Notes: generated by a model not told the origin, from the sequence alone. 53,206 nucleotides of DNA from UMGS1851 sp900555605 (GCA_902472555.1 CABROF010000006.1:1-53206), one strand, 5' to 3'; positions 41,200-50,767 are shown, counted from the first letter of the stretch. Translations and numbers: made by a program.

Positions 41200-42526
41200 T
41201 TGTATCCGATTCCTCCAGCAATTTCTGATATTTTTCCTTAATCAGCTTGATCTGTTCTCGCTGCTGCTTGGTTGGGCCAAAGCCCATAAAACGGCAGAGA
41301 TGGTCGTTTTTTAAAATACAGTAACACATTCTTTTCCAAGACGGAATGTGGATTGTAGATTTTACATCATCCGTATGGTCCGGGATTTCCTGCTTAAAAA
41401 TAATCCGCTGCTTTTTGTCCTTGGTATAAGCAGAAGTACCGTTCCGCTCTATTTGATAGCCGCAAGCCTCAATTTCTTCAATCACATTGTCCGGAAGTCC
41501 GCCGCCTGTCTTCTCCCAGAATTCCGCGGAGATACGGAATTTTTCCAGATAGACATTCCGCGTATGCTCCGGCAGCGTATCAAGCAGAAATTCCGTATAG
41601 GATTTCCATGTATGGCCTTCCGGCAGCAGAATACTCCGGTATCCCATGGCTTTGGTGCTGCCGTATATCGAGGCAAAATTTGCACCCTGCACGCGTCCTA
41701 CCAATTTTGTCCAGGTTACCGGTTCGATAACACGATAGATATTCAAAGCCTGCATAGCCCATTCGTTGAAAGGCGAGGCAACGCGCATTTGATTGATTGT
41801 AAGTCCCGCTTTATAGAATAAATCGTATAATTCATTATATGGATAGCTGAATTTTGCATTGGCGATCCACACGTCTTCGGCTGTCCAATCATAGAGAGGA
41901 GAAGCAGAATATACATCTTTAAATGTCTGTGTGATCCAGGATTTATCTTTATAGCGATTCTTTTTATTAATGATGGAGGAATAGCGGAGAAGAGACTCGT
42001 CTGCCCTGACCCCGAGCAGACCGATGGCTTTTCCTTTTCCCTTATATGAGCGATACCAGCGGCCGAACTGCTTAAACAGGTCTTCCTGAGGCATTTTATA
42101 CTTATAAAAGGTGAGCGGATTTTTCCGCAGATGGATGACATAGGGCATTGTAGGCATGTCTCTTACCCAAATCTCTTTTTTTTCATCATCCCACGGATAC
42201 CAGTATAATTCATAGTTGGAAAGCGGCGTTTTAGAAGCCATAGGGAGACATACCCAGAACGGTTCGATGACATCGAGATTTTCTTCAAACATTTTTGTGA
42301 CATATTGTGTCGTGTAGGAATACTGCGCTTCAAAGTCCTGATGAAATAATCCTATTTTTCGTCCGGGATAATTTTTTTTTATGAAATCGAGGGTCATGTT
42401 CAGCAGAAGCCCGCTGTCCTTTCCTCCGGAAAAGGAGACATAAATGTGGTCAAATTCCTTAAAGATATATTTCAGCCGTTCCTGGAAAGCATCGTAGACA
42501 TTTTTCTTCAGATATTTTTTTCCCAT
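41186..42526 (-). CDS. IbrA-like PAPS-reductase-family PP-loop protein
   Basis: 446 aa. PP-loop ATP pyrophosphatase motif FSGGKDSG (32-39), GLFHQDFEAQYSYT, GLLGVRADESLLR (about 168-180), PLYDWTAEDVWIA, and YRSILLPEGHTW, as in the DUF3440/IbrA group of phosphoadenosine phosphosulfate reductase-like proteins. It is a C-terminally extended relative of DndC and CysH. Such proteins activate a substrate by adenylation, often for sulfur transfer; the substrate is unknown. AAGGAG is 8 bases upstream of ATG 42526. The pair is usually found in prophages and integrative elements, but here the neighbours are rpsT and a glycosidase, with no phage gene. Confidence 0.87.
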   Translation of the reverse strand: MGKKYLKKNVYDAFQERLKYIFKEFDHIYVSFSGGKDSGLLLNMTLDFIKKNYPGRKIGLFHQDFEAQYSYTTQYVTKMFEENLDVIEPFWVCLPMASKTPLSNYELYWYPWDDEKKEIWVRDMPTMPYVIHLRKNPLTFYKYKMPQEDLFKQFGRWYRSYKGKGKAIGLLGVRADESLLRYSSIINKKNRYKDKSWITQTFKDVYSASPLYDWTAEDVWIANAKFSYPYNELYDLFYKAGLTINQMRVASPFNEWAMQALNIYRVIEPVTWTKLVGRVQGANFASIYGSTKAMGYRSILLPEGHTWKSYTEFLLDTLPEHTRNVYLEKFRISAEFWEKTGGGLPDNVIEEIEACGYQIERNGTSAYTKDKKQRIIFKQEIPDHTDDVKSTIHIPSWKRMCYCILKNDHLCRFMGFGPTKQQREQIKLIKEKYQKLLEESDTNESE

Positions 42527-42857
42527 ATCTATAACTCCTTATCAGAGCAGACCGCATAAAATAAACTAAAAAATAAAGTGCTTTTCAGTTGCTTAGATAT
42601 CAGATCCGCCTGCGGCTGCCGTATTGCGGATCATTTGTTTGCAATATCAGTCTTCCATATCATACCAAAGAAAACTGGAAAAATCAAGAAATAATCTGGC
42701 AAAAGTTTCATATTCCTCACATTTGAACCTGCCGGCGGCAATCGGCTTTGCCTATATCCTGGACGGTTTTGTCCATCAAATTTCTGTTGTTTACTATTTC
42801 CTATCAGCGTATGATTCCTTAAAATAAGCATACGATCAAACGAAGGATGTGTATGTG
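42527..42857. other. Divergent intergenic region between ibrA-like and large glycosidase genes
   Basis: 331 bases. It holds a 7-bp inverted repeat GATCCGC (42603-42609) / GCGGATC (42626-42632), and a second, CGTATG (42808-42813) / CATACG (42829-42834) with 15-base spacer, just before the glycosidase start, which may be an operator. Clear -35/-10 pairs were not found on either strand. No small gene was recognised. Confidence 0.5.
42808..42834. promoter_or_regulatory. Inverted repeat upstream of the large glycosidase gene
   Basis: CGTATG-N15-CATACG, ending 23 bases before ATG 42858, with a TAAAAT hexamer in the spacer (42820-42825). The arrangement would let a bound dimer cover a -10. Confidence 0.35.
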
Positions 42858-45800
42858 ATGATTCGAAAAAATCAATCGGAACCGATACCGACATTGGAGC
42901 TGCTGGATGAACGTGCATGCGCCTTTCAGCAGTGCGTGGTCTTTATGCGGCAGGCTTATCCCAATTCAGCGGTCATGACATATGACCATACATGCCATCG
43001 GGGAGCGGAGCAGCTGCTGCTTTCAAAATTTGTGGTGGGGATCGGCCGGGAAACGCCGATGTGGCTAACCTATACGGAATGCGATGACAGAACAACTGCT
43101 GATAATATTGTGGGCGGACTGCGCAGTATTGCGTATACAGAGGATGGAACCTGTATCACCACGGAGCTGTATCCTTTAATGGCCGGACGGGACACCATGG
43201 CATGGGAGGGTGCCGCGCTGCTGAAGATAAAATGTGATGGAGATACGGGAATATGGCTGAAATTCGGCAGCGGAAACATAGCTTTCATGCATTTTTCGCC
43301 CAATGTGAATCTGCAGGGAGATCAAATTGACTGTGAGCAGGGAGAGGCATTTATTGAGACGGATACCGTTTATATTACAAGAGCGGAGCGGCCGCTGGTT
43401 ACGGCAGTAAAGGGCTCCTTTCAGTTTGAGGTACGGGAATTGGAGGATGGCTCAGAGGAACGGCGGGGCAGCTATATTACGGCGTACTGCCAACAAAATG
43501 AGGCGTATGCAGTGGTGGGTTTTTCCTTGGAAAAGGATAGAGCGGCTGCGCTGGCTTCCTTAAATCCGGATGAGGAATACCGGAAAATCACTGCATATTA
43601 CAAGGAGAAATTAGAGCAATGGCAGCTTGATACCCCGTGTGCGGAACTGAATGAAGCATTTATGCACGCCTACTTAAACGTGGAATATGCCTGGCTCCGC
43701 CCGTATGGATGGATTGAAAGTATTCAGCATTGGCCGACGATGTGGCATATGGAGCATACAGCTGCCGAGGAGTGGGCCGGTAACTTTGACCGTGTTCGGG
43801 AATGTCTGCGTTCACAGATGAAAAATATTTTCGAAAGCGGTGCGATTCCGGATATGTGTACCACCGGAAAAGGCCGGCGGGATTGGGGAGGAAATAATCA
43901 GTTCTTTTTCCGAGAAATAGAGCATTATGTGAAAATGACGGGAGATCTGGATTTTGTACGGGAAGCAGAGCCGTATTTGGATCGCGCGCTTGCGCAGACA
44001 TTTCGGGAATATGATCCCATAGGAGAAGGCGTCATCGCATGGGGAACTCAGATCGGCAATCAGGAGGATTTTGAAAGTACCCCCGGCAAGGGCGCGGCAA
44101 CCGGAAGCGAGGGCGTCCGTATGCTGGAGATTTTGTCTTACCTTAAGGGGCTGCTTGGAAAACAGGAGGAAGCCTTTAAGCTGAAAGCATATTCCGAATA
44201 CTGCAGAGATCGTCTGATCAGACATGTGTGGCTGCGTGACATGGGCCGTTTTGCATGGTATGAGGATATTGCCGGTGTGAAAAGGCTGGATACGACGTAC
44301 CATGGGATCGCCTATCCCGTGATATACGGACAGATCGATGATTTTGACCGCGTGTCGTCTTTGGATCATCTGAAGCACCGGCTGTCCGGCCCGGAAGGTG
44401 AAATTTATCAATCAAATCACTTTGGCGATCACGCGTATTGGGGGGTACCGACCTGGGGCATGCAGTGCGGCTCCGACATGCAGCCCTTTGCTTCTGCGGC
44501 ATATGCAAAGGTCGGCTGGAACGAGGATGCGGTCAAGCCCCTTGTCTTTATCGCAAAACGCGTCTGCGGCGATTATCAGCGCGGTTCCTGGCCCGAAACT
44601 GCAAATGAAAAGCGGTTTGCGTATTTTTCCCCGTCTGCCGCTGTTTTTTCTCAGGGGATCATTGAGTCTGTTTTCGGCCTTTCTATGGATAAAATTACAA
44701 ATACTACTGTGATTGCGCCGTGTTTTCCTTCTGCTTGGGACCACGCTGCTTTGAAATTACCCGCCGCGGAAATCGACTACCGGAAAGAAAATGAGATCCA
44801 TAAATTTCATATCCGGATTCCGGAGAAAACAACGAAAGTATTTAAATGGAAACTGCCTCCGTATTCTGAAATCAGCGCTTTTGCTGACGGCGTGCCTGCA
44901 GAAGTGCGTACCACTCCGGGCTGCGGGTGGTTTGAGGCATGTGTCGTACTTTCTGAGAAAGCGGATGTCATTCTTGAAATTACATATCAAACGATTTCGA
45001 CCGCGATCCGGCATGTGGGTTATGCCGCATGCGGCGACGAATTTGTATTGTATACACCGGGAGATTCGCAGATCATATGCGTGAATGACAGAGCCGGTAT
45101 TTTCCGGAATATTTCATTTGCAGGAAACCGTATGCACGCAGACATACAGGAGGATCTTTTAGAGCCGTATGCCAAATACGGCTGGTTCGGTCTAATGAAT
45201 TTCGCCCGCCGTACGTTTTCGGTAACCATGCGCTGCAGGGGCGTGACTGCGGAAATTCCGTGCCACTTGGTGGTGACGCCGAAAGTGATTTGCAGCGGCA
45301 TGCTGTCAGAGGACAGCTGCACGCTGGCAGTGACTTTAGAGAATCACACCTGCCGTGAGATTCAGGGAACGGCGTGTGTCAGAATCTGCGCAGAGGGTGT
45401 TTTATCGGATACTGCTGCGCAAATCCCTTCCGGACAGAAACAGACGATTTATTTTCATTTAACGAAGGAACAGATTGCGCTGCTGTCACCCGGCGCAAAC
45501 GCGGCGCAGCTCTGTATTGCAGCAGCAGGCGGAGCCTGCAGCGGAGTCTCATGCGATTTTACTTTTGAGGCCGAGGCCGCACAGGCGAAGGTGGCGGTGC
45601 TTCCGCTGCCGGAGGAAGCGTTCTGCCACAAGGAATATTGGCGGGAGATCGGGCTTCACCCTTCTCATGGCCATATGATGCAGAATCCGAATTGCTTTAT
45701 GGAGGGTCTGTTTGAAACGCAGCCGCAGATTTCGATTCTGCGGTCGGTGCCGCTGCCGCTGAATGCCGCCGGCTTTATTCCGCTGAGTTATGAAAAGCAT

Positions 45801-46286
45801 CGGGTTGTTACAATTCCGCTTCACGGACGCCGCATTAAAAAGTTATATATTCTGATGAGCGCGTTTATTGACAATCATGATGTATTCAGTACGGTTTTCC
45901 GGCTGGAGGCGGAAGCTGAAAAAGAAGAAGCCCATATCAGGCCGGTGTATTGCAGAGATCTGACGTATCCGGGAGCCTTGGATATGGGATTCGGCAACAA
46001 CGTGATTGCTGGTTTTGCGACTTACCGCAGCGATACGGACAGAAGCAGAATCCCGGTTTTGCCCGGGGCCGCCGGTACTGATGATTATCCGGAGACGGTT
46101 CCGCCGTCCTATCCGCAAAGAGCATTCTGGGCACAGAGCCGCGCGGCAGAGGTTTGTAATACCGTATTTAATTTAATTGAGGTGGACTTTGGGAGATTTC
46201 ATGCGCTGAAGGAGTTTCGGCTGATTGCCGCGGAGGCGGATGCGGCCGGCGGTATTTTTGCGGTTTCTGCCCATACAGAGGCGTGA
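42858..46286 (+). CDS. Very large intracellular glycosidase-like protein
   Basis: 1142 aa from ATG 42858 (AAGGA 10 bases upstream; GTG 42855 and GTG 42849 are in frame). No signal peptide or membrane segment. Residues about 1-240 look beta-rich; about 240-640 form an (alpha/alpha)6-like catalytic region with WIESIQHWPTMWHMEHT, RDWGGNNQFFFREIEHY, HFGDHAYWGVPTWGM and GSWPETANEK, rich in Trp and acidic residues; FPSAWDHAALKLP (about 618) opens a beta-sandwich as in GH65/78/95-type enzymes; the last 400 residues are beta-rich with no assignable domain. I infer a hydrolase or phosphorylase of complex oligosaccharides; the family is not identified. It is not evidently related to the pair at 4042-8204. 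Confidence 0.65.
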   Translation: MIRKNQSEPIPTLELLDERACAFQQCVVFMRQAYPNSAVMTYDHTCHRGAEQLLLSKFVVGIGRETPMWLTYTECDDRTTADNIVGGLRSIAYTEDGTCITTELYPLMAGRDTMAWEGAALLKIKCDGDTGIWLKFGSGNIAFMHFSPNVNLQGDQIDCEQGEAFIETDTVYITRAERPLVTAVKGSFQFEVRELEDGSEERRGSYITAYCQQNEAYAVVGFSLEKDRAAALASLNPDEEYRKITAYYKEKLEQWQLDTPCAELNEAFMHAYLNVEYAWLRPYGWIESIQHWPTMWHMEHTAAEEWAGNFDRVRECLRSQMKNIFESGAIPDMCTTGKGRRDWGGNNQFFFREIEHYVKMTGDLDFVREAEPYLDRALAQTFREYDPIGEGVIAWGTQIGNQEDFESTPGKGAATGSEGVRMLEILSYLKGLLGKQEEAFKLKAYSEYCRDRLIRHVWLRDMGRFAWYEDIAGVKRLDTTYHGIAYPVIYGQIDDFDRVSSLDHLKHRLSGPEGEIYQSNHFGDHAYWGVPTWGMQCGSDMQPFASAAYAKVGWNEDAVKPLVFIAKRVCGDYQRGSWPETANEKRFAYFSPSAAVFSQGIIESVFGLSMDKITNTTVIAPCFPSAWDHAALKLPAAEIDYRKENEIHKFHIRIPEKTTKVFKWKLPPYSEISAFADGVPAEVRTTPGCGWFEACVVLSEKADVILEITYQTISTAIRHVGYAACGDEFVLYTPGDSQIICVNDRAGIFRNISFAGNRMHADIQEDLLEPYAKYGWFGLMNFARRTFSVTMRCRGVTAEIPCHLVVTPKVICSGMLSEDSCTLAVTLENHTCREIQGTACVRICAEGVLSDTAAQIPSGQKQTIYFHLTKEQIALLSPGANAAQLCIAAAGGACSGVSCDFTFEAEAAQAKVAVLPLPEEAFCHKEYWREIGLHPSHGHMMQNPNCFMEGLFETQPQISILRSVPLPLNAAGFIPLSYEKHRVVTIPLHGRRIKKLYILMSAFIDNHDVFSTVFRLEAEAEKEEAHIRPVYCRDLTYPGALDMGFGNNVIAGFATYRSDTDRSRIPVLPGAAGTDDYPETVPPSYPQRAFWAQSRAAEVCNTVFNLIEVDFGRFHALKEFRLIAAEADAAGGIFAVSAHTEA

Positions 46287-46595
46287 TATAAGGAGGCAGT
46301 TCCGGTTGACTTTGTCGGGATCGGCCCATTTCCATCGGATCAAATCGAGGTTTTCGGCGGAAAGGGTGAGATCCGGAAGATTCAGGATCATTACTTCACG
46401 GATTTATCATCTCTGCTTTGGTGGTTGCGGTTTCCTTTGCTATACAATATTTACTGGGTCAGATATAATGCGCCGTGCATTGACAGCCGTTGGGAAATAA
46501 TTGTATAATCGCAGGAACGGCGGGTAACGGGCATACGGGCGTTTGCTGCCTTTGTGTCATGCTTACCGGAATATGACTGTTTGAGGAGTGTTTTT
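46287..46595. other. Intergenic region between the large glycosidase and metY
   Basis: 309 bases. After the glycosidase TGA the same frame stays open for 73 more codons, to a TAA at 46506-46508 that lies inside the metY -10. AAGGAGG (46290-46296) is followed by no ATG. The promoter at 46480-46509 serves metY. The 80-base leader is too short for a SAM riboswitch or T-box. Confidence 0.5.
46480..46509 (+). promoter_or_regulatory. Promoter of the O-acetylhomoserine sulfhydrylase gene
   Basis: -35 TTGACA (46480-46485), 18-base spacer, -10 TATAAT (46504-46509): both hexamers are consensus. Confidence 0.75.
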
Positions 46596-47879
46596 ATGCA
46601 TATTAACACAAAATGTGTTCAATCGGGCTATGAGCCGAAAAACGGTGAACCGAGAGTGCTGCCGATTTATCAAAGCACGACTTATAAATACGATTCCGCA
46701 GAGTACATGGGGGATCTTTTTGACCTGAAGGCCGAGGGCTTTTTCTATACGCGGCTTGCCAATCCGACGGTGGCTGCGGTAGAAAAGAAAATTGCAGAGC
46801 TGGAGGGCGGCGTCGGCGCCGTGATCACCTCTTCCGGACAGGCGGCCTCTATGTACAGCGTATTGAATATCTGTACGGCCGGGGGGCATGTTGTGTGTTC
46901 CAGCGCCATATACGGCGGTACCTATAATTTATTCAATAAGACCATGCGGGAGATGGGGATTGACTTTACCTTTGTATCTCCGCATGCCACAGAGGCCGAA
47001 TTGGATGCGGCGTTCCGTGAGAACACGAAATGTGTGTTCGGAGAAACGATTTCCAATCCGTCCCTGGATGTTCTGGATATCGAGCTGTTTGCGCGTTGCG
47101 CTCATAAGCATGGGGTTCCGCTGATCGTGGATAATACGTTTCCTACGCCGATTCACTGCCGGCCGTTTGCCTTCGGCGCAGATATCGTAACACATTCCAC
47201 TACGAAATATATGGACGGCCATGCCTGCGCATTAGGCGGAGTAGTAGTTGACAGCGGCAATTTTGATTGGAGCCCGGAAAAGTTTCCCATGCTGAATGTG
47301 CCGGATGAGACATACCACGGCATTGTATATACGGAGCATTTCGGCAATGCCGCTTATATTACAAAAATGCGGACGCATCTTATGCGCGATATCGGCGCAA
47401 TGGCCTCTCCGCAGAATGCATTTTACCTGAATTTGGGGCTGGAAACTTTATTCCTACGGATGGAGCGTCATACGCAGAACGCCCGTGCCATTGCGGAATT
47501 TTTGGAGGAAGAAAGAAAAAATACCGGCAGAATCACTTGGATCAATTATCCGGACCTGCCCGGCAATCCCAATTATGAATTATGCAGAAAGTATCTGCCG
47601 GACGGCTCCTGCGGCGTGATTTCCTTCGGGGTAAAAGGCGGCAGGGAGGGCGCCGTGCGATTTATGGAGGGGCTGAAAATTGCCGCGATTGTAACGCATG
47701 TGGCGGATGCAAGAACTTGTGTGCTGCATCCGGCGGGGACCACACACCGGCAGCTGAACGATCGAGAGCTGGAGGCGGCCGGCGTCAAGCCGGATTTGAT
47801 CCGTTTTTCTGTAGGAATCGAATATATCGGGGACTTGATCGAGGATATCCGCGGAGGGTTGGCGCTGCTTGATCGGTAA
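46596..47879 (+). CDS. O-acetylhomoserine sulfhydrylase / Cys-Met metabolism PLP enzyme
   Basis: 427 aa from ATG 46596 (GAGGAG about 10 bases upstream). PLP-dependent enzyme of the cystathionine gamma-synthase family. Motifs: YQSTTYKYDS, FFYTRLANPT (49-58, phosphate-binding Tyr and Arg from the partner subunit), SSGQAA, YGGTYNLF, VDNTFPTP with the pyridine-N Asp179, and HSTTKYMDGH with PLP-Lys204. The 427-aa length and LHPAGTTHRQL fit O-acetyl-L-homoserine sulfhydrylase (MetY), making homocysteine from sulfide; methionine gamma-lyase is the main alternative. No sulfur-regulatory riboswitch precedes it. Confidence 0.85.
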   Translation: MHINTKCVQSGYEPKNGEPRVLPIYQSTTYKYDSAEYMGDLFDLKAEGFFYTRLANPTVAAVEKKIAELEGGVGAVITSSGQAASMYSVLNICTAGGHVVCSSAIYGGTYNLFNKTMREMGIDFTFVSPHATEAELDAAFRENTKCVFGETISNPSLDVLDIELFARCAHKHGVPLIVDNTFPTPIHCRPFAFGADIVTHSTTKYMDGHACALGGVVVDSGNFDWSPEKFPMLNVPDETYHGIVYTEHFGNAAYITKMRTHLMRDIGAMASPQNAFYLNLGLETLFLRMERHTQNARAIAEFLEEERKNTGRITWINYPDLPGNPNYELCRKYLPDGSCGVISFGVKGGREGAVRFMEGLKIAAIVTHVADARTCVLHPAGTTHRQLNDRELEAAGVKPDLIRFSVGIEYIGDLIEDIRGGLALLDR

Positions 47880-47931
47880 GACACTGTTCTGAAGGAAAAA
47901 TCTGTGATAGAAACAGGGAGTTGTTTCGCTT

Positions 47932-48756
47932 ATGAAAGAACCGCAGATGGATCTGTTGATTACCTTAGACAGCCGCTATATTGATCCGGCACGTGTCATG
48001 CTCGCCTCTCTGAGGCATGCGAATCCCGGAACGGCATTTTCTGTTTATGTCCTGCATTCTGCTTTGTCCGAGGCGGACATCGGGAGGCTGCGGACGGTCT
48101 TGCGGCCTTCCGGGGGCGCCATTTATCCGATTCAGGCGGATCGAGATCCGCTGCTGAGCGGGGCGCCTGTCACGGACCGCTATCCGCTCGAAATGTATTA
48201 CCGCATTTTTGCATCGCGCTATCTTCCGGCGCATCTTGACCGCGTGCTGTATCTGGATCCGGATATTGTGGTAAACGGAAGTCTGCGTCCGTTATATGAG
48301 ATCGATCTGAACGGCTGTTATTATGCGGCTGCCAGCCATGTAAAGGAGCCGATGCGAAAGCTGAACGCGCTGCGGCTTGGCATGGAGCATGCCGGTCCGT
48401 ATATTAATTCCGGTGTCCTGCTGATTAATCTTAAGCTCCTGAGAAAGGAGCAGGATTATGCGGCGGTCTTTCAATATATTGAAAAACATAGGAATACGCT
48501 GCTGCTGCCGGATCAGGATGTAATCAGCGGCCTTTACAGCAGCCGGATTCTTCCGCTCAATCCGTACCGATATAACATGACCGAGCGCCTGTTTTTTCTG
48601 CGGCCGGAAGCAGAAGCTTGGCTGAATCTGGAATGGGTAAGAAAGCATTCTGCGATTATCCACTATTGCGGCAGGAATAAACCGTGGAAAGGAAATTACA
48701 TCGGAAAGCTGGATATTTTTTATAAAGAAGCAAAAGCCGCGCTTACTGAACGCTGA
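47932..48756 (+). CDS. Family 8 glycosyltransferase
   Basis: 274 aa, cytoplasmic or membrane-associated, no membrane helix. GT-A fold with N-terminal MDLLITLDSRYIDPARVMLASL, YLDPDIVVNG carrying the DxD metal/nucleotide-sugar motif (109-111), YINSGVLLINL, LLPDQDVISG, and the C-terminal HYCGRNKPW motif (HxxGxxKPW) of GT8. Members transfer galactose or glucose from UDP-sugars to lipopolysaccharide, teichoic acid or protein acceptors; the acceptor is unknown. It follows metY by 52 bases and precedes ftsH. Confidence 0.9.
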   Translation: MKEPQMDLLITLDSRYIDPARVMLASLRHANPGTAFSVYVLHSALSEADIGRLRTVLRPSGGAIYPIQADRDPLLSGAPVTDRYPLEMYYRIFASRYLPAHLDRVLYLDPDIVVNGSLRPLYEIDLNGCYYAAASHVKEPMRKLNALRLGMEHAGPYINSGVLLINLKLLRKEQDYAAVFQYIEKHRNTLLLPDQDVISGLYSSRILPLNPYRYNMTERLFFLRPEAEAWLNLEWVRKHSAIIHYCGRNKPWKGNYIGKLDIFYKEAKAALTER

Positions 48757-48842
48757 GACGGTGTACGCTCCCCGAAAAGTGCGGAAACGCTCCGGCGGAG
48801 GGGACGGCAGGCGAAAAAAAGGAAATGTAAAGGATGATGATT

Positions 48843-50675
48843 ATGGAAGAACAGCAACAAAAGACGCCCAAAAAGCCGCTGATTTATTATGCCGTTATTT
48901 CTCTGCTGATTCTGTTCTTGTTCAATGCATTGATTGTACCGCTGATTCGCCAGCAGCGGATCCATGAGACGGATTACGGATTCTTTTTAAGAGAAATCGA
49001 GAAAGGAACTGTACGGGAGGTGGATGTACAGGACGATCAGATTCTTTTTACGGCTGTGGATGAGAACGGAAAGGAAATGATCTATTCCACCGGTGTTATG
49101 AACGACCCGGATTTGGTGGAGCGGCTGTCTGCGCACGGTGATATTGTATTCAATCGGAATACTGCGCGTGAGAATCCGCTGCTGACATTCTTCTTATCCT
49201 GGATTCTTCCAATTTTTATTTTTGTGCTCATCGGCCAGATTTTAATGCGTCAGCTCCAAAAACGCATGGGCAGTATGCCGGATGCACTGTCGTTCGGAAA
49301 AAGCAATGTGAAGGTATACGTAAAAGCACAAACAGGGAAGTCCTTTGCAGATGTCGCAGGACAGGATGAGGCCAAAGAAGCGCTGGCGGAAATTGTAGAT
49401 TTTCTCCATAATCCTGCAAAATATGCCGAAATCGGCGCGAATCTGCCAAAAGGCGCACTACTGGTAGGACCTCCGGGAACAGGGAAAACGCTGCTTGCAC
49501 AGGCCGTTGCAGGTGAAGCGGACGTGCCGTTTTTTTCTATTTCCGGTTCTGAGTTTGTAGAAATGTTTGTGGGGATGGGAGCAGCAAAGGTGCGGGATCT
49601 GTTCAAGCAGGCAAACGAAAAAGCGCCTTGTATCGTTTTTGTAGATGAGATCGATACCATCGGCAAGAAACGGGACGGTGCGATAGGCGGAAATGATGAA
49701 CGCGAACAGACGCTCAATCAGCTGCTGACTGAGATGGACGGTTTTGACGGAAAACGGGGCGTCGTTATTTTAGCGGCTACGAACCGGCCGGAGTCCTTAG
49801 ATCCTGCGCTGCTGCGGCCGGGCAGGTTCGACCGGCGGATTCCTGTAGAGCTTCCGGATCTTGCGGGACGGGAAGCAATTCTGCGGGTGCATGCCCAAAA
49901 AGTAAAAATTGAGCGCGCGATTGATTTCAATGCCATTGCCAGAGCTACTGCCGGTGCTTCCGGCGCAGAGCTTGCCAATATTATCAATGAGGCGGCGTTG
50001 CATGCGGTACGTTCCGGTCATAAACAGGTAACGCAGAATGATTTAGAAGAAAGCGTAGAGGTTGTGATTGCCGGCTATCAACGGAAAAACGCGGTAATTT
50101 CCCATAAAGAAAAGCAGATTATTGCTTACCATGAGATCGGGCATGCATTGGTGGCTGCAAAACAGCAGAATTCTGCTCCGGTTCATAAGATTACGATCGT
50201 GCCCCGTACTTCCGGCGCACTGGGTTATACCATGCAGGTGGACGAGGGAGAACGTGTGCTGCTTTCAAAGGAAGAGGCTTTCAGCAGAATTGCAACGCTT
50301 ACGGGAGGCCGGGCCGCAGAGGAACTGATATTCCATTCTGCTACCAGCGGTGCTTCAAATGATATTGAACAGGCAACAAAGCTGGCGCGCGCCATGGTGA
50401 CGCGGTTCGGTATGAGCCGGAATTTTGATATGATTGCCCTTGAAACGGTGCGGAACCAATATCTGGACGGCGATGCAGCGCTGGCCTGTTCTCCAGAAAC
50501 TGCGGCAAGAGTGGACGATGAGGTGAACACCATCATTAAGGAAGCGCATGAAAGGGCTGCAAAGATCTTGATAGAGAATATGGATAAGCTCCATGAACTG
50601 GCTCGGTACCTGCTGGAACGCGAAACCATAACAGGTGAGGAATTTATGGAGATTCTTTGCCAAAACGGAGGATGA
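48843..50675 (+). CDS. ftsH: ATP-dependent zinc metalloprotease FtsH
   Basis: 610 aa from ATG 48843, preferred because AAAGGA is 8 bases upstream; ATG 48834 and 48837 are in frame. Membrane-anchored AAA+ protease that degrades misfolded membrane proteins and regulators. Two membrane helices (about 15-35 and 114-135) flank a short extracytoplasmic domain. AAA module: Walker A GPPGTGKT (209-216), Walker B CIVFVDEIDTIG, SRH with RPGRFDRR. Protease site HEIGH (430-434), third ligand in the Asp of SNDIEQATKLARAM. Unlike many Firmicutes it is not next to hpt/tilS or spoIIE. A terminator follows. Confidence 0.97.
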   Translation: MEEQQQKTPKKPLIYYAVISLLILFLFNALIVPLIRQQRIHETDYGFFLREIEKGTVREVDVQDDQILFTAVDENGKEMIYSTGVMNDPDLVERLSAHGDIVFNRNTARENPLLTFFLSWILPIFIFVLIGQILMRQLQKRMGSMPDALSFGKSNVKVYVKAQTGKSFADVAGQDEAKEALAEIVDFLHNPAKYAEIGANLPKGALLVGPPGTGKTLLAQAVAGEADVPFFSISGSEFVEMFVGMGAAKVRDLFKQANEKAPCIVFVDEIDTIGKKRDGAIGGNDEREQTLNQLLTEMDGFDGKRGVVILAATNRPESLDPALLRPGRFDRRIPVELPDLAGREAILRVHAQKVKIERAIDFNAIARATAGASGAELANIINEAALHAVRSGHKQVTQNDLEESVEVVIAGYQRKNAVISHKEKQIIAYHEIGHALVAAKQQNSAPVHKITIVPRTSGALGYTMQVDEGERVLLSKEEAFSRIATLTGGRAAEELIFHSATSGASNDIEQATKLARAMVTRFGMSRNFDMIALETVRNQYLDGDAALACSPETAARVDDEVNTIIKEAHERAAKILIENMDKLHELARYLLERETITGEEFMEILCQNGG

Positions 50676-50720
50676 ACTTTTCCTGCAGTGCAGCTTGCCG
50701 TTAAAGAAAGCTTATAAAAA

Positions 50721-50766
50721 AGCGCTGTCCGGGCCTTGCGTTTGTGCTCGGATCAGCGCCTTTTTC
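50721..50766 (+). terminator. Terminator after ftsH
   Basis: AGCGCTG..TCCG (50721-50731) pairs with CGGA..CAGCGC (50749-50759), preceded by As and followed by CTTTTTC. Confidence 0.8.
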
Positions 50767-50767
50767 T

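Noticed and set aside
46510..46595. SAM riboswitch or T-box before the O-acetylhomoserine sulfhydrylase gene
   Set aside because: The leader after the promoter is only about 80 bases and lacks the T-box sequence and any terminator/antiterminator pair.
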